A program made the position numbers and the translations under genes. The notes beneath the pieces were generated by a model. The model worked only from the letters and a program-made list of their open reading frames with translations, did not search any database and was not told the DNA's origin. From Mucidula mucida (taxonomy: Eukaryota; Basidiomycota; Agaricomycetes; Agaricales; Physalacriaceae), in the NCBI GenBank assembly GCA_015501055.1, contig JADNYV010000131.1, forward strand, positions 39,248 through 103,247: DNA of 64,000 nucleotides, read 5' to 3'. Positions 9,825 through 21,413 of the stretch are shown here, in pieces; the first letter of the stretch is position 1, and each line of letters opens with the position of its first letter.

Positions 9825-10055
9825 CAGCGCAGCCCAAAAACGTCGCGCGCCCCACTCGCTTATCATGTCTCTTGGACATCTATCTCATCCCCGTAAATTA
9901 TTCAAAGTCGTCTTCGTGCGTCGATGTCCAGAATAGCAAAATAGCATTGCATAAGATCTTAAAGGCATTGTGTCATGATGGACGGGAGTAAGGTTGGAGT
10001 GATCCATATTTGGACATCACCGCCGTGCACAATTAGAGCGCCGAGAACTTTGGCA
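9825..10055 (+). repeat. Dispersed module, copy 4
   Basis: CAGCCCAAAAACGTCGCGCG at the left matches 384-404. GTGTCATGATGGACGGGAGTAAGG and TTTGGACATCACCGCCGTGCAC match the other copies. From 9,990 on it is almost identical to 5,110 onward, so it also marks the left edge of tandem unit 2. Confidence 0.75.
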
Positions 10056-10152
10056 AGGAAATAGTCTGTATACAAGAGAGAGTGATAATACATACAACAG
10101 TTCCGTACAAATCGATAAAGGAAGATATAGTACACAGATAGTAATAGTCGTG

Positions 10153-11505
10153 TTACCACATGTATTGCATATACTGAGGTATAAAACGGTCCACCAGCCT
10201 CGAAACAAAGTTGTCTAGCCGACGTCGCTGACGAGGAGGCCTATTGACTTCCTGCTCCTCTCGTTCCTCTTCCTCTCGTTCCTCTTCCCCTCGTTCCTCT
10301 TCCCGAGGGCGCTTCGGTCCCTTGCTAGAACTTGCCGCGGCGCCATCACCGGAGATATCCTGATTCTCGCATCGTGCCGTCCCATTAGCAACTGCCCCCT
10401 CCTCGTTTCTTCCTCGCCTCATCCGCCCCCTTGAACCAGCCCCGCTTGCGGGAGTAGGAGACTTTGTCCCGCCAAAATCAAAGTGGGCGACTGAATACCG
10501 GTCTGGCGGAGGAACTCGGTGAAAACCGATTACGCCACCGGCAGAAGAGACGCTCAAGTTGTCAGAGCTAAAGAACAAGGTATCTGAGTCGGCTTCCGCA
10601 TCCTGCGAAACCTCGTTTGCAAGGCCTGAGCGGATCCTAGTGCGAGGCGGCGGTACAGAGCTGGGCCGCTGGTGCTCGAAGCTGTTCAATGGAAGAGGAA
10701 CGGGTACCGACGAATCATGAACATGTGCTGGGGAGGATGGAGTGCCGGCGGCGCTTTGAATAGTATCAGCATCGCAAACTTGTGTTGAAGATAGTGCGTC
10801 GTTCTGAACAACGGCGTCCACAGCTGCGAAATGTGAGTCCTCCTCTCCATCTTGATCCCGAATGACCGTGGCTGCGGAATGAACAGGGCGAGTAGCGTCG
10901 GAGGTGGCGTTAAGGTTTGCCAGAGGTTTATCAAGAGGAGGATTTAGGGGATCTTCCGGTCCACCAGCGAGTAAAAGAAAAGGAAGCGGAGATTCAGAAA
11001 TTGGTGGTTCCTCCAAAGACGATGGTAAAACAGTATGGAGGGTCTGTGGCGGAGCCTTGGGCGTAGGATCATGAACGGGCGACGCTGGAGTAGACACTGA
11101 TGCAGATACAGTGGCCGCAAGTGGGACTGCTTGACGGGAGCTCGAGGAATATTTGGATGAAGATGCAGGAAGCTGAGGAGATACGTCATCTGAGGTCACC
11201 GGCAGCAGCGGCGCATTTTCCTTCTCGGCCTCTGCTCTCTCCAGTTCGATTTGCTGCCTGATTAGACACCACTTCGCTACCATATCGACTGAGATGTTGT
11301 GATACTGGCTCTCGAGAAAAGGCATGACTTTTTTCATCGAGGACTGGCGAGGCAAGGCGAGAAAGATTTCTGCGACTTCTGTAGCATCGAGAGGTTTGCC
11401 CATCTTGTCGGTGGGAGGTCCAAAAGTCGATTTGGAATCGTATTCTTTGGCGAGTCGAAGGGCCGCCTGGGCGAGTTGAGCGTCATATATCCCCTGCAGC
11501 GACAT
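10153..11505 (-). CDS. Family Q protein, copy 2 (450 aa), putative HTH-like nuclear protein
   Basis: Tandem paralog of the gene at 5,275-6,609, with the same start (ATG at 11,505; MSLQGIYDAQLAQAALRLAK) and the same C-terminus (...VSRLVDRFIPQYMQYMW). The N-terminal block keeps LPRQSSMKKVMPFLESQYHN and SVDMVAKWCLIRQQ. The middle (about 95-400) is Ser/Pro/Ala-rich and acidic. The Glu/Arg run before the basic block (PPRQRRR) has one more 15-bp unit than copy 1. The reading frame extends upstream without a stop, but the conserved start and a CTGTTACAG acceptor-like site just 5' favour this ATG. Both copies remain open over 1.3 kb despite many substitutions, which suggests selection on the protein. 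Role unknown. Confidence 0.7.
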   Translation of the reverse strand: MSLQGIYDAQLAQAALRLAKEYDSKSTFGPPTDKMGKPLDATEVAEIFLALPRQSSMKKVMPFLESQYHNISVDMVAKWCLIRQQIELERAEAEKENAPLLPVTSDDVSPQLPASSSKYSSSSRQAVPLAATVSASVSTPASPVHDPTPKAPPQTLHTVLPSSLEEPPISESPLPFLLLAGGPEDPLNPPLDKPLANLNATSDATRPVHSAATVIRDQDGEEDSHFAAVDAVVQNDALSSTQVCDADTIQSAAGTPSSPAHVHDSSVPVPLPLNSFEHQRPSSVPPPRTRIRSGLANEVSQDAEADSDTLFFSSDNLSVSSAGGVIGFHRVPPPDRYSVAHFDFGGTKSPTPASGAGSRGRMRRGRNEEGAVANGTARCENQDISGDGAAASSSKGPKRPREEERGEEEREEEEREEQEVNRPPRQRRRLDNFVSRLVDRFIPQYMQYMW

Positions 11506-11715
11506 GAACTGTAACAGTGCGTAAGTATCAAGAAAATGATGATCAATGCAGGAAACATACTGTTCAGGTTGGCGTTGTAGATTATCGGAGGAATCGCCTA
11601 GGGCGGGCAGTAGAAAGAACGATGGTGGTGGATAGTAGAAGAGCGCGTACTTAATCCAAAAATGGACATCGTCCTCCTTCCGCAATGACACGTGATCACA
11701 GAATTGCTACTTCCT

Positions 11716-12435
11716 GTAAAAGGACATCTCGGTAGAGTGAAGGGGAATAGTTTGTGGAAAGTTTAGGTAGTAGATAGTTTGCTTGTGAGAGTGTGAACTG
11801 AGTGGCCCTGGCATGTCTGTTATTGTGGCACAAGTCGGTAATGCTTTAATAAACAAATTCCTGATACCGCGGTGACCCGCTCGCCTCTCAGACTACTATG
11901 TTTGTGCTTGGATCTGCCACTGCCGTTTGGTGGTTACCATTGACTGGAGGAGTCGTAGGGGTGAACAATCTATGATCACTGGGGGGATCGTTACAGAGCT
12001 CTCCTCTCTTCACATCGCCGTCTGGACTTCAGTCATCCTTGACTTGGCGCCTGTGAAATCCTGGCATCCAATGGTCCTTCGTCGGTGATCCAAATCCAGA
12101 GCCAAAGCAATATTGTGAAGTGGTACCGAAGGGAACTTCATCCTTCCAAGAAACCACCATGACACGTAGGCTGTAGTGGCTATGTCAAAAAATATTTCAG
12201 TCAAGTGAAGGGGAGTAGTTTGTGGATAGTGAATGTAGTAGATAGTTTGTTGTGAGAGTGTCAAGTGAACGGTCCTGGCATGTCTGTTATTGTGGCATAA
12301 GTCGGCATTGCTTTAATAAACAGCTTCCAGGTACCGCGGTGACTCCCTCGCCTCTTAGAATACTATGTTGGCGTTTTGATCTGCCACTGACGTTCGGTGG
12401 TTTTCGTTTAGTGGAAGAGCCGTAGGGGCAGAGGA
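11716..12435. repeat. Two tandem sub-repeats (unit 2)
   Basis: TGAAGGGGAAT at 11,738 and TGAAGGGGAGT at 12,206 (period 468). They carry the same landmarks as the unit 1 sub-repeats. One copy fewer than in unit 1. Confidence 0.8.
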
Positions 12436-12467
12436 CCTCTGATCAAGATTGAGGAATGCCGCCGGCG

Positions 12468-12503
12468 TGGGACCGTGCCGTGTATGGCTTTCCTTCCTTC
12501 CTT
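12468..12503 (+). repeat. GGGACCGTGCCGTGTAT core followed by (TTCC)n, unit 2
   Basis: GGGACCGTGCCGTGTATGG, then CTTTCCTTCCTTCCTTC. Second of four copies of this core in the window. Confidence 0.7.
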
Positions 12504-12504
12504 C

Positions 12505-14250
12505 ACCAACACCGACGAATTCTATCCGCGAACGAGCAATCGAGAATACATACACCAGCCAGAGTCAAGTCCGTACAGGGGTACGCGCTGTGGTAGGCTC
12601 TGTACATAGCAGAAGTCGGGATTTTCGCGATCCTTCCGCGAAAGGCTCTCTCGCCGGACTCCTTCTTGACCCTGGACAGCTCTTACCGGTGGAAAATCTT
12701 GCGCGTTAACTTCAACATTCAGCGACCCGATGGCCCGCGTATACTCGACATCTCTGGACAGCCTGCGAACGAACAGGATGGCACGTTGCTTTCTGACGAG
12801 TATGGTGCGTTTATCAATATTGCGAATTGATATGCAAACATTGAAAAAGCTTATAGATCTGTTTGACTGCCTCACACCACTATTTGGCGCGCTCTCGCCT
12901 CTCGCTGCAACCATTACCCACCACCGAGATCATCTGCAGCCTGTCTCTAGATGCCCCCATCGTCTGCGCCATAAGGATATCTTTCCTGCCCACACTAAGC
13001 TTATGCACCAAGCAGAGGGATGATATAGATTCGACGCCTCGTAACTCAATGTCGTACGAGCCGGTGTCCCTAGCTGGTTGTTGGACGCGCTTATGAGAGA
13101 CCAGGCCTGAGAATTGGCGTACGGGTAAGCTCGAAATCCGTTCCTTCGTGAATCGGGGTCGCTGATAGGGCACCAGGAATGGAATTGTGATTTGCCGTTC
13201 CTCCGGAGAGACTGTATACGTGAAAATGATACTGGGATTCCCTCAGATCGATGTCATCGTTAGTTCGGAAGAGATGCACCACGTTTATCCGCATCCGCTG
13301 CGTAAAATCCTTTACTTGCGCCGCGCAGGCCTGTCCATAACGTACCTCCCTTGGCCAAATTGCTAGGAAACTTTGACTTTGTTCGCAATGGCTCAACGTT
13401 GACCGGCGACGAGATGGAGACTTCCTCGAACTTGACCTCTGAAGCAATCAGTCCCGCTCCAAATCGGAGCGCTAAACTTGCAGCTGACGCGGTGAGTTTA
13501 TAGTTTCTGCTTTCAACGATAAAATGAAACTGATAAGAACGCAGTTATTCACGCCACGTCTTTTTGAGTTGGCATCCGTTTTTCTAAGCAGGTCTCCACA
13601 CTGCAATCCGCTCATGCGGCGAAAAAGCCTCCAGACACGAGCGAGTAGATCGAGCTGCATGTGGGGACCGTTTTCCGAATCCGCGGCTGGCTGTGAGGTC
13701 CGTCAATTTCAAGGAAGTCGACTGGATAGATACAGAATTGTTCAATTCGGCCGGCTCTGGTATTCTTTTGCAGCCAGGTATGTTCGATGATTGTTTCTAT
13801 CATGTTTATTTGTTAACTGGTTGGTGTAGATCAACGCATTAACCTCCGGACGTCGGAAAAACAACATCACACAAGGCACAGTTTTCTGTAAGTCCCATTC
13901 AATCGAACGACGGTGCAATCTATGATACTGTTGTCAGCCTCTCCAGAACCCAGAACGTAGATCAAGGCTCTCATACTCGTGCTTTCGACGACAATCGCGC
14001 TTTAAGCCCCAAGTCTTGCTCGTCGAGTGCCTTATAAACACCGGAGGAGTTTTCTTTTCGTGGATCGGTACAAGTGGAATCAGGACCTGGAGCAATCGAA
14101 GGCGTTGATATTACTCGTCGATTGTAATAACAACTGGAAGCGGTTTTGGAAATCGAGGCGATTATCATCCACTTTCCTGTGCCGCAGCCTTCGCATTTGT
14201 CTGTTGGCTATGATCGTGGCGATGCCCCATGGCTGGAATTCTTCGTAGAC
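12505..14250 (+). pseudogene. Decayed multi-exon gene, unit 2 copy
   Basis: Better preserved than in unit 1. An open frame runs VGIFAILPRKALSPDSF... through YRWKILRVNFNIQRPDG to ANEQDGTLLSDEY (about 12,610-12,806), then GTGCGT (possible donor). Further on are VRNGSTLTGDEMETSSNLT, a GTGAGT...CGCAG intron (about 13,492-13,545), LFTPRLFELASVFLS, KEVDWIDTELFNSAGSG, another GTATGT...TGTAG intron (about 13,780-13,829), and RRSFLFVDRYKWNQDLEQSK near 14,045. Joining all pieces needs frame changes, so I call it a pseudogene. It could instead be two short genes with introns I misplaced. No known family. Confidence 0.4.
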
Positions 14251-14779
14251 TAAGCACGCAAGCCCATCGTACGAAGATAAGCTCCGGCAGACTTGGAAAA
14301 GAGATGGTAAAACCTGCAGCCGCTAGTTTCAGTTGTTTGACAAGCAGTGTTCAACTTACGCGTTGATCGTCAACCAATCAAAGCACCCGCGATTAGTCCA
14401 GCGCCCCTAGAGAATGCAACTTGGACAACTGTTCCGGGTTCGCGTTATAGCGTAGCGGCATTTCGATCGCATCTCTCACCCCTCAACCACGACGAGCTTG
14501 CAAAGAGCGACGATTGTCGCCTCTACCATTCTGACAGACGCAATTTTAATCTCTGATGGAGAGAACAACATACATTTCTCACAAACATGATGATTTATTG
14601 CTTTTCTTGCACCAAACACTATAGGTAACCGCTAGCTATCCACCAAGACAGTTTAAGGATCCTGACAAGACAACCATTGACTATCTACATACCTGTGCCC
14701 TATAGAAAGCATGTTACATCACCTTTCTGAATGACACGGTAGATTGAGCAAGCCGCTAAAGCCAACCTCCAAACCATTT
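14251..14779. other. No gene seen
   Basis: No reading frame, repeat or RNA gene that I can support. The right end grades into the family P pseudogene. Confidence 0.5.
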
Positions 14780-15441
14780 TGCTTTCCTTTCCGTTAAACC
14801 CTTCATTACCCTTGTTACGCAGAAAGATTAACAACACATTTGTAACATCCCGCCGAAAGCCATTATTGTTTGGCATACAAAGATTTTTGAGCATCTATTC
14901 AGATCTAATTTCGGTGCAGGAGGCGCTGAAGTTCTTGTTGCCACTGCTCTGACTGATGTGGTAGATTCTGTGGCTGTGGCCCCAGCTGCAGGTGCCGCTG
15001 AACCATTGAGACAGGCAAAAGACGCCAACGCTGTAGTCCCTCTGACTGGCAGCTCGTCCTGTCCCGCATACAACAACATTGGGACCATCTATAAGCCGTT
15101 GCTCGTCAATGCAAAGGTTTTGGGCAATGATAACATGGTCACTCCAGTTATGAACAACACATCAGAGAGTGGGTATGTGGCACTAGTGCTGAGCTGTCAA
15201 GCCATGCCAATGTAACCTCCAAGATCTCATTGACAGATGTGCTATTACTCCAAGTCAGCCCTGGCTTATTGGTGTAGAAGTGGTTGGTGCTACAAATGTT
15301 GTGTCAGCTGGGGTCATTAAAGACACTGCTGGCCTGTTGAATCAGGTTGAAGGCGTCAACAGTGAGCGCATTACATTTGCTGAAGCTGAAGGCTTGTGTG
15401 GTCCCTCTCCTGGTTCTGAGCCCCTCATCATGAACAAGACT
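14780..15441 (+). pseudogene. Family P pseudogene, 5' part (split by a transposon)
   Basis: Aligns with the live family P gene from about its codon 80. Landmarks are CGCAGAAAGATTAAC at 14,820, ACATCCCGCCGAAAGCCATT at 14,847, GATTCTGTGGCTGTGGCCCC at 14,964 and GAGCCCCTCATCATGAACA at 15,418. It has lost its start region and carries stops and frameshifts. The alignment ends at the 8-bp target duplication ACAAGACT (15,434-15,441) and resumes at 30,355. More diverged than the copies at 38 and 57 kb, so it was probably dead before the transposon landed. Confidence 0.8.
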
Positions 15442-15734
15442 CAAGGGGGTTCCTCAGAAAAGTTTTTGTACACTAGGCCATTTAATATTTTTCGAGGCTC
15501 GACCTCGGACCTACCTACCTCTATGATGTCATACATATCACGTGATGCGCTATTTACCGTATTGGGAATATCTACCCCGCACTCTTTCCTCCACCTTCAT
15601 CGCCGTCTCTTTCCATCGCGCTCGCTACCTCTGCATCCATCGCACACCCATTGCTGGGGTACAAAGTCCATCCCCAGGCACGCCATATGGAACTACTGGA
15701 CTGTTAGAATGGATCAAATATACAGAGATCAACA

Positions 15735-16038
15735 TTATTCACGTACCCAGCCCGTTTCACATCCGGCTTGCATGCATTTTGCGGCTCCACCTCGCTCACT
15801 CTCGAGAACGGCGATTCCACATTCACAATGGCCAAGTATGTCCGCTAGATCCATCCCTTTACGCTTCCTTCCCGATCGACGACTACCACCTGCAACTGGG
15901 ATCGGCGCTGGCGTAGGTATGAGTCTCAGCGTCGTCGCAGAAGCTGCTGGATTAGCTGATGCAATTGGTTCAATGGGTCGTGAGTCAAACACTGGCTTTG
16001 ATTGTGGTCGCGTTGCGTCGGGATCTGGTTGTGAAAGC
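15735..16038 (-). pseudogene. 3' part of the DNA-transposon gene: basic block plus PHD-like Cys cluster
   Basis: The minus-strand frame reads SRRSGRKRKGMDLADILG, then HCECGIAVLESE and AKCMQAGCETGWVRE. The C-x-C...C-x4-C-x-x-x-W spacing is the start of a PHD-finger-like cluster often found at the end of agaricomycete transposon proteins. If the Gypsy insertion is removed, this frame continues directly from the acidic segment at 29,217-29,524. The finger is incomplete, because the usual following H-x-x-C is missing. Confidence 0.55.
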
Positions 16039-16568
16039 TGTTAGCGACTGACTATAGCCACGAGACTAAACCAGGTACCACAGCAAGAACTAAGGAAGAA
16101 AGTGTTCGCGTTCGTAGAACTAGGCTAGGCCAGGTGTATAAACGAGATCGGAACTAAAGTACAATGATACTATACTACTGCTTATATACTAGTAAGCCGG
16201 TGTTTGGGACTCCTTGTCCATACATGTTTCCGCTAGGGATGCTCCACGCCCTTGACCCAGTGTTGTATGCTACTAGTCCGTGAAACCATTAAATACGAGT
16301 GGTAACTGCATGTAAGTAATAATACTGAAACGACCATGTGTGCTACGAGTGTTGGTGGTGTGTATTCAATAGGAAGTCCATGAGGTATCAGCATGTATGA
16401 TGTCATCCATGTGTTGGGTGTGTGTCCGACATGAGTACGGCTTCGGTAATGAAAAGGAGTATGATTGGTGATGAAACAGATGATGAAACAGTCCGTTGGT
16501 TGATAAGACAAGGCCCCCAATAAGATATGATAAGATGTGAAAATGTGAAAATATGACGATTCATAACA
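16039..16568 (-). repeat. LTR 1 of Gypsy A (outer 3' LTR)
   Basis: 530 bp, TGTTAGCGACTGACTATAGC to GATTCATAACA in plus-strand view. Flanked on the left by target duplication AAAGC. Distinct variants (GTGTATTCAATAGG, TCCATACATG, GTCCGACATG) separate it from LTR 2. Confidence 0.85.
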
Positions 16569-16888
16569 TCACCCCCTCCTTATGGCGCAAGTTCCATTCT
16601 GCGCCAGAGTCGCTCCATGAGGGCTGCAGAGGGTAGCATGACGTCGAGGGGTTCGGTATCGGGCGGTGGCATGGGTCGGAATAAATGGGATGGAAACTGC
16701 GACATAAGAACTTCGATTCAAGCAAGCGCGGGTGGCTTCAGCTTGTTTGGGTACTGTTGGTGAAAATCGCGGATGGCTTCGTCGGCATTCTTGAGATTGC
16801 ATGCCAGTTCCCATGTCTGCTCGTGTGTGCCATAACCCTTCCAGTGAACCTTGTATTGGAAACCCCCGCGGTACTTCCAGGAATTAAC
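16569..16888 (-). pseudogene. Fragment of a second Gypsy A internal region (pol 3' end)
   Basis: Homologous with visible divergence to 17,421-17,738: polypurine tract, then the end of pol, including the last part of the chromodomain region. It ends abruptly at GGAATTAAC against LTR 2. It marks the outer copy into which the second copy inserted. Confidence 0.75.
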
Positions 16889-17420
16889 TGTTAGCGACTG
16901 ACTAAGCCACGAGACTCAACCAGGTACCACAGCAAGAACTTTAAGGAAGAAAGCGTTCTCGTTCGTAAGACTAGGCTAGGCCAGGTGTATAAACGAGATC
17001 GGAACTAAAGTACAATGATACTACACTACTGCTTATATACTAGTAAGCCTGTGTTTGGGACTCCTTGTCCATACGTGTTTCCGCTAGGGATAACTCCACG
17101 CCCTTGACCCAGTGTTGTATGCTACTAGTCCGTGAAACCATTAAATACGAGTGGTAACTGCATGTAAGTAATAATACTGAAACAACCATGTGTGCTACGA
17201 GTGTCGGTGGTGTGTATACAATGGGGAATCCATGAGGTGTCGGCATGTATGATGTCATCCATGTGTTAGGCATGTGTCCAACATGAGTACGGCTTCGGTA
17301 ATGAACAGGAGTATGATCGGTGACGAAACAGATGATGAAACAGTCCGTTGGTTGATAAGACAAGGCCCCCGATAAGATATGATAAGCTGTGAAAGTGTGA
17401 AAATATGGCCATTCATAACA
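16889..17420 (-). repeat. LTR 2 of Gypsy A (internal)
   Basis: 532 bp, TGTTAGCGACTGACTAAGCC to GGCCATTCATAACA. Directly followed by TCACCCCTCCTTAAGG, the complement of the polypurine tract, so it is the 3' LTR of the internal region at 17,421-22,799. Confidence 0.85.
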
Positions 17421-17430
17421 TCACCCCTCC

Positions 17431-20400
17431 TTAAGGCGCAAGTTCCATTCTGCGCCAGATTTGCTCCATGAGGGCCGCAGAGGGTAGCGTGACGTCAAGA
17501 GGTTCGGTGTCAGGCGGTGGCATAGGTCGGAATAGATGTGATGGAAATTGCGACATGGGGACTTCGATGCGAGCAAGCGCAGGTGGCTTCGGCTTGTTTG
17601 GGTACTGCTGGTGGAAATCGCAAATGGCTTCGTCGGCATTCTTGAGATTGCATGCCGGTTCCCATGTCTGTTCGTGTGTGCCATAACCCTTCCAGTGAAC
17701 CTTGTATTGAAACCTCCGCGGTACTTCCGGGAATTCACTACTTTCTCGACCTCCCATTCCGGTTCGGCTCCTTCCAGCACAGGTGGTGGACGCGTGTCTT
17801 GGGGTTGCGTCGGAAATTGCGGCTCGTGGTAGGGCGTCAGCAGGGCCTCATTGAACACGGGATGAATGCTTTTCCACGTGTGAGGAATCTGGAGCTTGTA
17901 AGAGCTCGTCCCGACTTTCTTGATCACCTTGAACGGCCCAAATCGTTTGTCATCAAGCTTCTTCATTGGTCGATCCGTGCTGAGATTCGTCCCTTCCAGC
18001 CATACTTTGTCGCCTTCCTTGTACTCTACTGCCTCTGCTCGCTTCCTATCATAAAACCGTTTCATGTCCTCTTTTGCCATCTTCAATGCTGACCCCACTT
18101 CATCCCATGTCTTCCTCATGCCGTCGGCAAACTCCTGCGCAGTCTCATTTCTCGATGCCGTTTTCGGAGCGGTGCCTTTGTAGGGATGTCTGCCCATGTC
18201 TGCGAAGAACGGAGTGACTTTGGTCGCCGAGTGAACTCGATCATTGTAAAGAATTCAGCAGAGGGTAGCCATTCATGCCAGTCGTTCTGATGATAGTTGA
18301 CGAATAACCGTAAGAAATGTTCTATCTCTTGGTTCAGCCGTTCCGTCTGCCCATTTGCCTGTGGATGATACGCCGTTGTAAAGTTTCCCTGTATGCCCAA
18401 CAACCAGTACAATTCCTTCATGAAATGCGAGTGGTATTGTGGACCGCGATCATGTATCATCTGTCGTGGCATCCCATGTATGGGAAAAATGCGATCACGG
18501 TAAATGCGGGCCATGCCTTCTGACGTCAGAGTGGTGTGTGTTGGTATGATACGTAATCGCTTGGTGAAATGGTCCACAAACATGCTGATTGCGTTGTATC
18601 CTCCTGATTCCGGCAGCTCTCCAATCATGTCCGTCCCTACTATCTCCCATGGTTCGCTTGGTACGTCTATAGGATGGAGGGGTGCAGCCGGTTTTGTGCG
18701 ATGTGACTTTGTAACTTGGCATTTTTGACACCCTTCCACGTATTCGCGGACGTCTTGGCTAATTCCTGGCCACCAATAGGTGCGTGTGATCAACTCGAGA
18801 GTCTTGTACCGTCCCGGATGCCCTGCAAGCTGTGCATCATGATGCATTCCAATAACTTTTCCCCGCAATTCCCTGTCCTTCGGTATGTAAATACGATCTT
18901 TCCATATAATAAGTCCATTTTCCTTCTCTTCCCATCCTTTTTCTTTGTTTTCTAATGCTTTTTGTACGTATCTGTCCTTGTTTCCTTTTCTTTGTTTGAT
19001 TTTGTTAAGTAATTCGTCCTCCGGTGTATCTACTGTATGTAAAGAGAATTGAATTTGTGAAATAAAAAACTCCGGCTTGAGCAAAACAACGTTTTCGTTA
19101 TCTTTTTCCCCCTTCTCAAGGCCTGTCATCCTTGACAAGGCATCAGCTTTCCCCATTGTCTTGCCCGGCTTGTGAATCATCTGTATGTCATACTCTGCCA
19201 ACTCCGTAACCCATCGCGCCTGCCTCCGGTTCAACTTCTGCGTTTCCTGAAGTACTGAAGGTTTTGATGATCGGTAAAAACCTCCACTGTCTCCTTAGCG
19301 CCTAGGAGATATTGCCGCCAGTCGTTGATCAAGTCCATAATAGCCATCATCTCTTTGTCGTAGATCTCATAATTGTGCTCCACTTCGTTCAGCGCGCGAG
19401 ATCGGAAAGCTACTGGTCTCCATTTTCCGTCAACAAACTGGGAAAGAACCACCCCGTTGCATAGTTCAAGGAGTCCGCCTCGACTCGAAACTTGCCGTCG
19501 TCGCGTGGTACAATCAGAACGGGTTCTTCCGTCATCCTCCGTTTCAACTCCTCAAACGCCTCGTGCTGCTCCATGCCCCAAACCCACTCGCCCTTCCCGG
19601 TTAGCGATGTCAACGGCTTCGCTACTCCCGCAAATCCCCGAATGAAACGTCGGTAGAAGTTGCAGAAGCCCAGGAATGACTGCACTTCCTTCTTCTTCGT
19701 CGGCTCCTTCCATTCCTTCACTACGGCCACTTTTGCCGGATCCATCTTCACTTCTCCTCCTCCAACAATAACTCCTAAGTAATCTACAGTCTGTGCCTCA
19801 AAACTACATTTCTCGGGTTTTAAATACAGCTTATTTACTCGTAATATCTCCAATACCTTTCGTACAATCTGTCTATGCTCCTCGAGAGTGTTCGTAAAGA
19901 TAAGTATATCATCCAGGTAAACTATAATATGTCCGCCGTCAATCAACTCCTTCAAGATGTGATTCATGAACGATTGGAACGTTGCCGGCGAGTTTGTGAG
20001 TCCGAAAAACATTACTAATGGCTCGAACAGCCCTCGGTTTGTTCTAAACACCGCTTTCCACTCATCACCGTCTTTGATCCGGATGTTATTGTAACCCCAT
20101 CGGACATCCATCTTTGTGAAAACCTTTGCTCCCTTCAACTTGTCAATAAGCTCCTGAATCAACGGCAAGGGGTATCGGTTCTTGATTGTCATGTCGTTCA
20201 ACTTCCGATAATCCTGCACTGGCCGAAGGCTTCCGTCCTTCTTCTTGACAAAGAAGAATGGTGACGCCATGGGTGAGATTGATGGCCGTATGCGTCCCGT
20301 GCGTATGTTTTCCTCCAAGAACTCGTCTAATGCCTTCTGCTCGGATGGACTAAGGGGATAGACCTTGCAGTCGACCGGTTTGGAACCAGGCGTGAGTTCT

Positions 20401-21178
20401 ATCGCGTGATCCCAGGGTCTTCGCTCCGGTAACTTGTCAAAGTCCGCCTTGCTAATACATCGGAGAATTCCTCAATGTAAGGTGCAGCAGCGGATGAAGG
20501 CTGTTGTGATCTCAGCTTTTCACCGCTTTTGCGATAGTTGTCCCAGTCCATCCAGAACAAACGCTCTCCCTCTTCCAACTTCTCTTCTATGTCTTCTCCT
20601 TCATCTTCCGGCGAGTTATACTCGGGTAGGTAGCCGCAACGGTCTGGGCATCGATCAAAAGTCAGCGTGGATTCCGTCCAGTTGATCGTGGGGTTGTGAT
20701 ATCGTAACCAATCTAGCCCCAAAAAGATGCTTGTTTTGCCAAGATTGGTGACGGCCAACTCAATCTTTTCTGCATGATCACCGATCTTCATCCGGACCTC
20801 CACAAAACCTTTGATTGCTCCTCCCTCGTTTAGGGTTCCATCCGCATTGTAGACAGGGAGCTTGACCGGTAACTCCTTGATCGGGAGTCCGTTCTTCTCG
20901 ACGAATTCTTTATTGACACAAGAACCCGTTGCTCCACTGTCAAGAAGGGCACTCGTTTCCCATTCAGAGCCTGTGTGCACGCTCTCTATGGTTACTTGGA
21001 GTTTCATGTCCTGCCCCTTTGTTCCCCGAATGTACTTCCTTGACTTTCTCAACTCCGCCACAACTTCCACCGCAGCTTCCTTCGTCAACGCTCTGATCGC
21101 CATCACTTTCTCCTCCGTCGCTTCTCTTTCTCTCCGCTCCGGCATCCATGCTCTCAGAATTCCCACTGCTCTCGACAC
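17431..21178 (-). pseudogene. Gypsy A pol: protease, RT, RNase H, integrase, chromodomain (frameshifted)
   Basis: Read on the minus strand. Protease LLDSGATGSCVN (DSG active site) lies in 21,178-20,399. RT lies in 20,318-19,410, with KMDVRWGYNNIRI and the catalytic YLDD near 19,910. RNase H starts near EADSLNYATG. Integrase has HHCC residues (HHDAQLAGHPG...CQKC) and D,D,E positions (GTDMIGEL, HDRGPQ, NGQTERLNQE). A C-terminal chromodomain is present (WEVEKVVNSRKYRGG...YKVHWKGYG). Frame changes occur between protease and RT (about 20,400), in RNase H (about 19,430 and 19,235), in integrase (about 18,245; one base fewer than the relative at 50,740) and in the chromodomain (about 17,715). The family normally makes one polyprotein that copies and integrates the element; this copy cannot. 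Confidence 0.85.
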
Positions 21179-21413
21179 GTCATCCTCTCTTAGCCGTTGT
21201 GCGATCCACTCGGGCGTATTTGGCTCAAATCTTTCTTTCGCAGGTTTTGGTGGTAAAGTCGTCGATGATATTTTAGATGTTTCAGTACCCGTACTGTAAA
21301 TAGATTCTGCATCTGACGACCCTTTCCTTGATGACTGCTCCGGCAGGACTGCGTCTACTGCGGGAGCTTCGCAAAACCCAGCTCTTCGACCAACTTCCTC
21401 TTCTCTTCGTCAT

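Larger units (their letters stand above)
5100..14250. repeat. Tandem duplication of a 4.5-4.9 kb unit
   Basis: Unit 1 is about 5,100-9,800 and unit 2 about 9,975-14,250, in the same orientation. Order in each: module end, family Q gene (minus), sub-repeat run, a GGGACCGTGCCGTGTAT plus (TTCC)n block, then a decayed plus-strand gene. Offset between units is about 4,898 bp at the first sub-repeat but about 4,479 bp at the last one. The difference matches one extra sub-repeat in unit 1. Divergence is clearly visible, so the duplication is not very recent. Confidence 0.85.

Noticed and set aside
6815..12435. CRISPR-like array suggested by repeated blocks
   Set aside because: Repeat units are 430-470 bp with conserved content throughout, not short repeats with unique spacers, and the genome is eukaryotic.
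15280..16044. Plus-strand frame of 254 codons across the left transposon border
   Set aside because: Runs from a decayed family P fragment across the inverted-repeat end into the transposon; its second half is antisense to the transposon gene.
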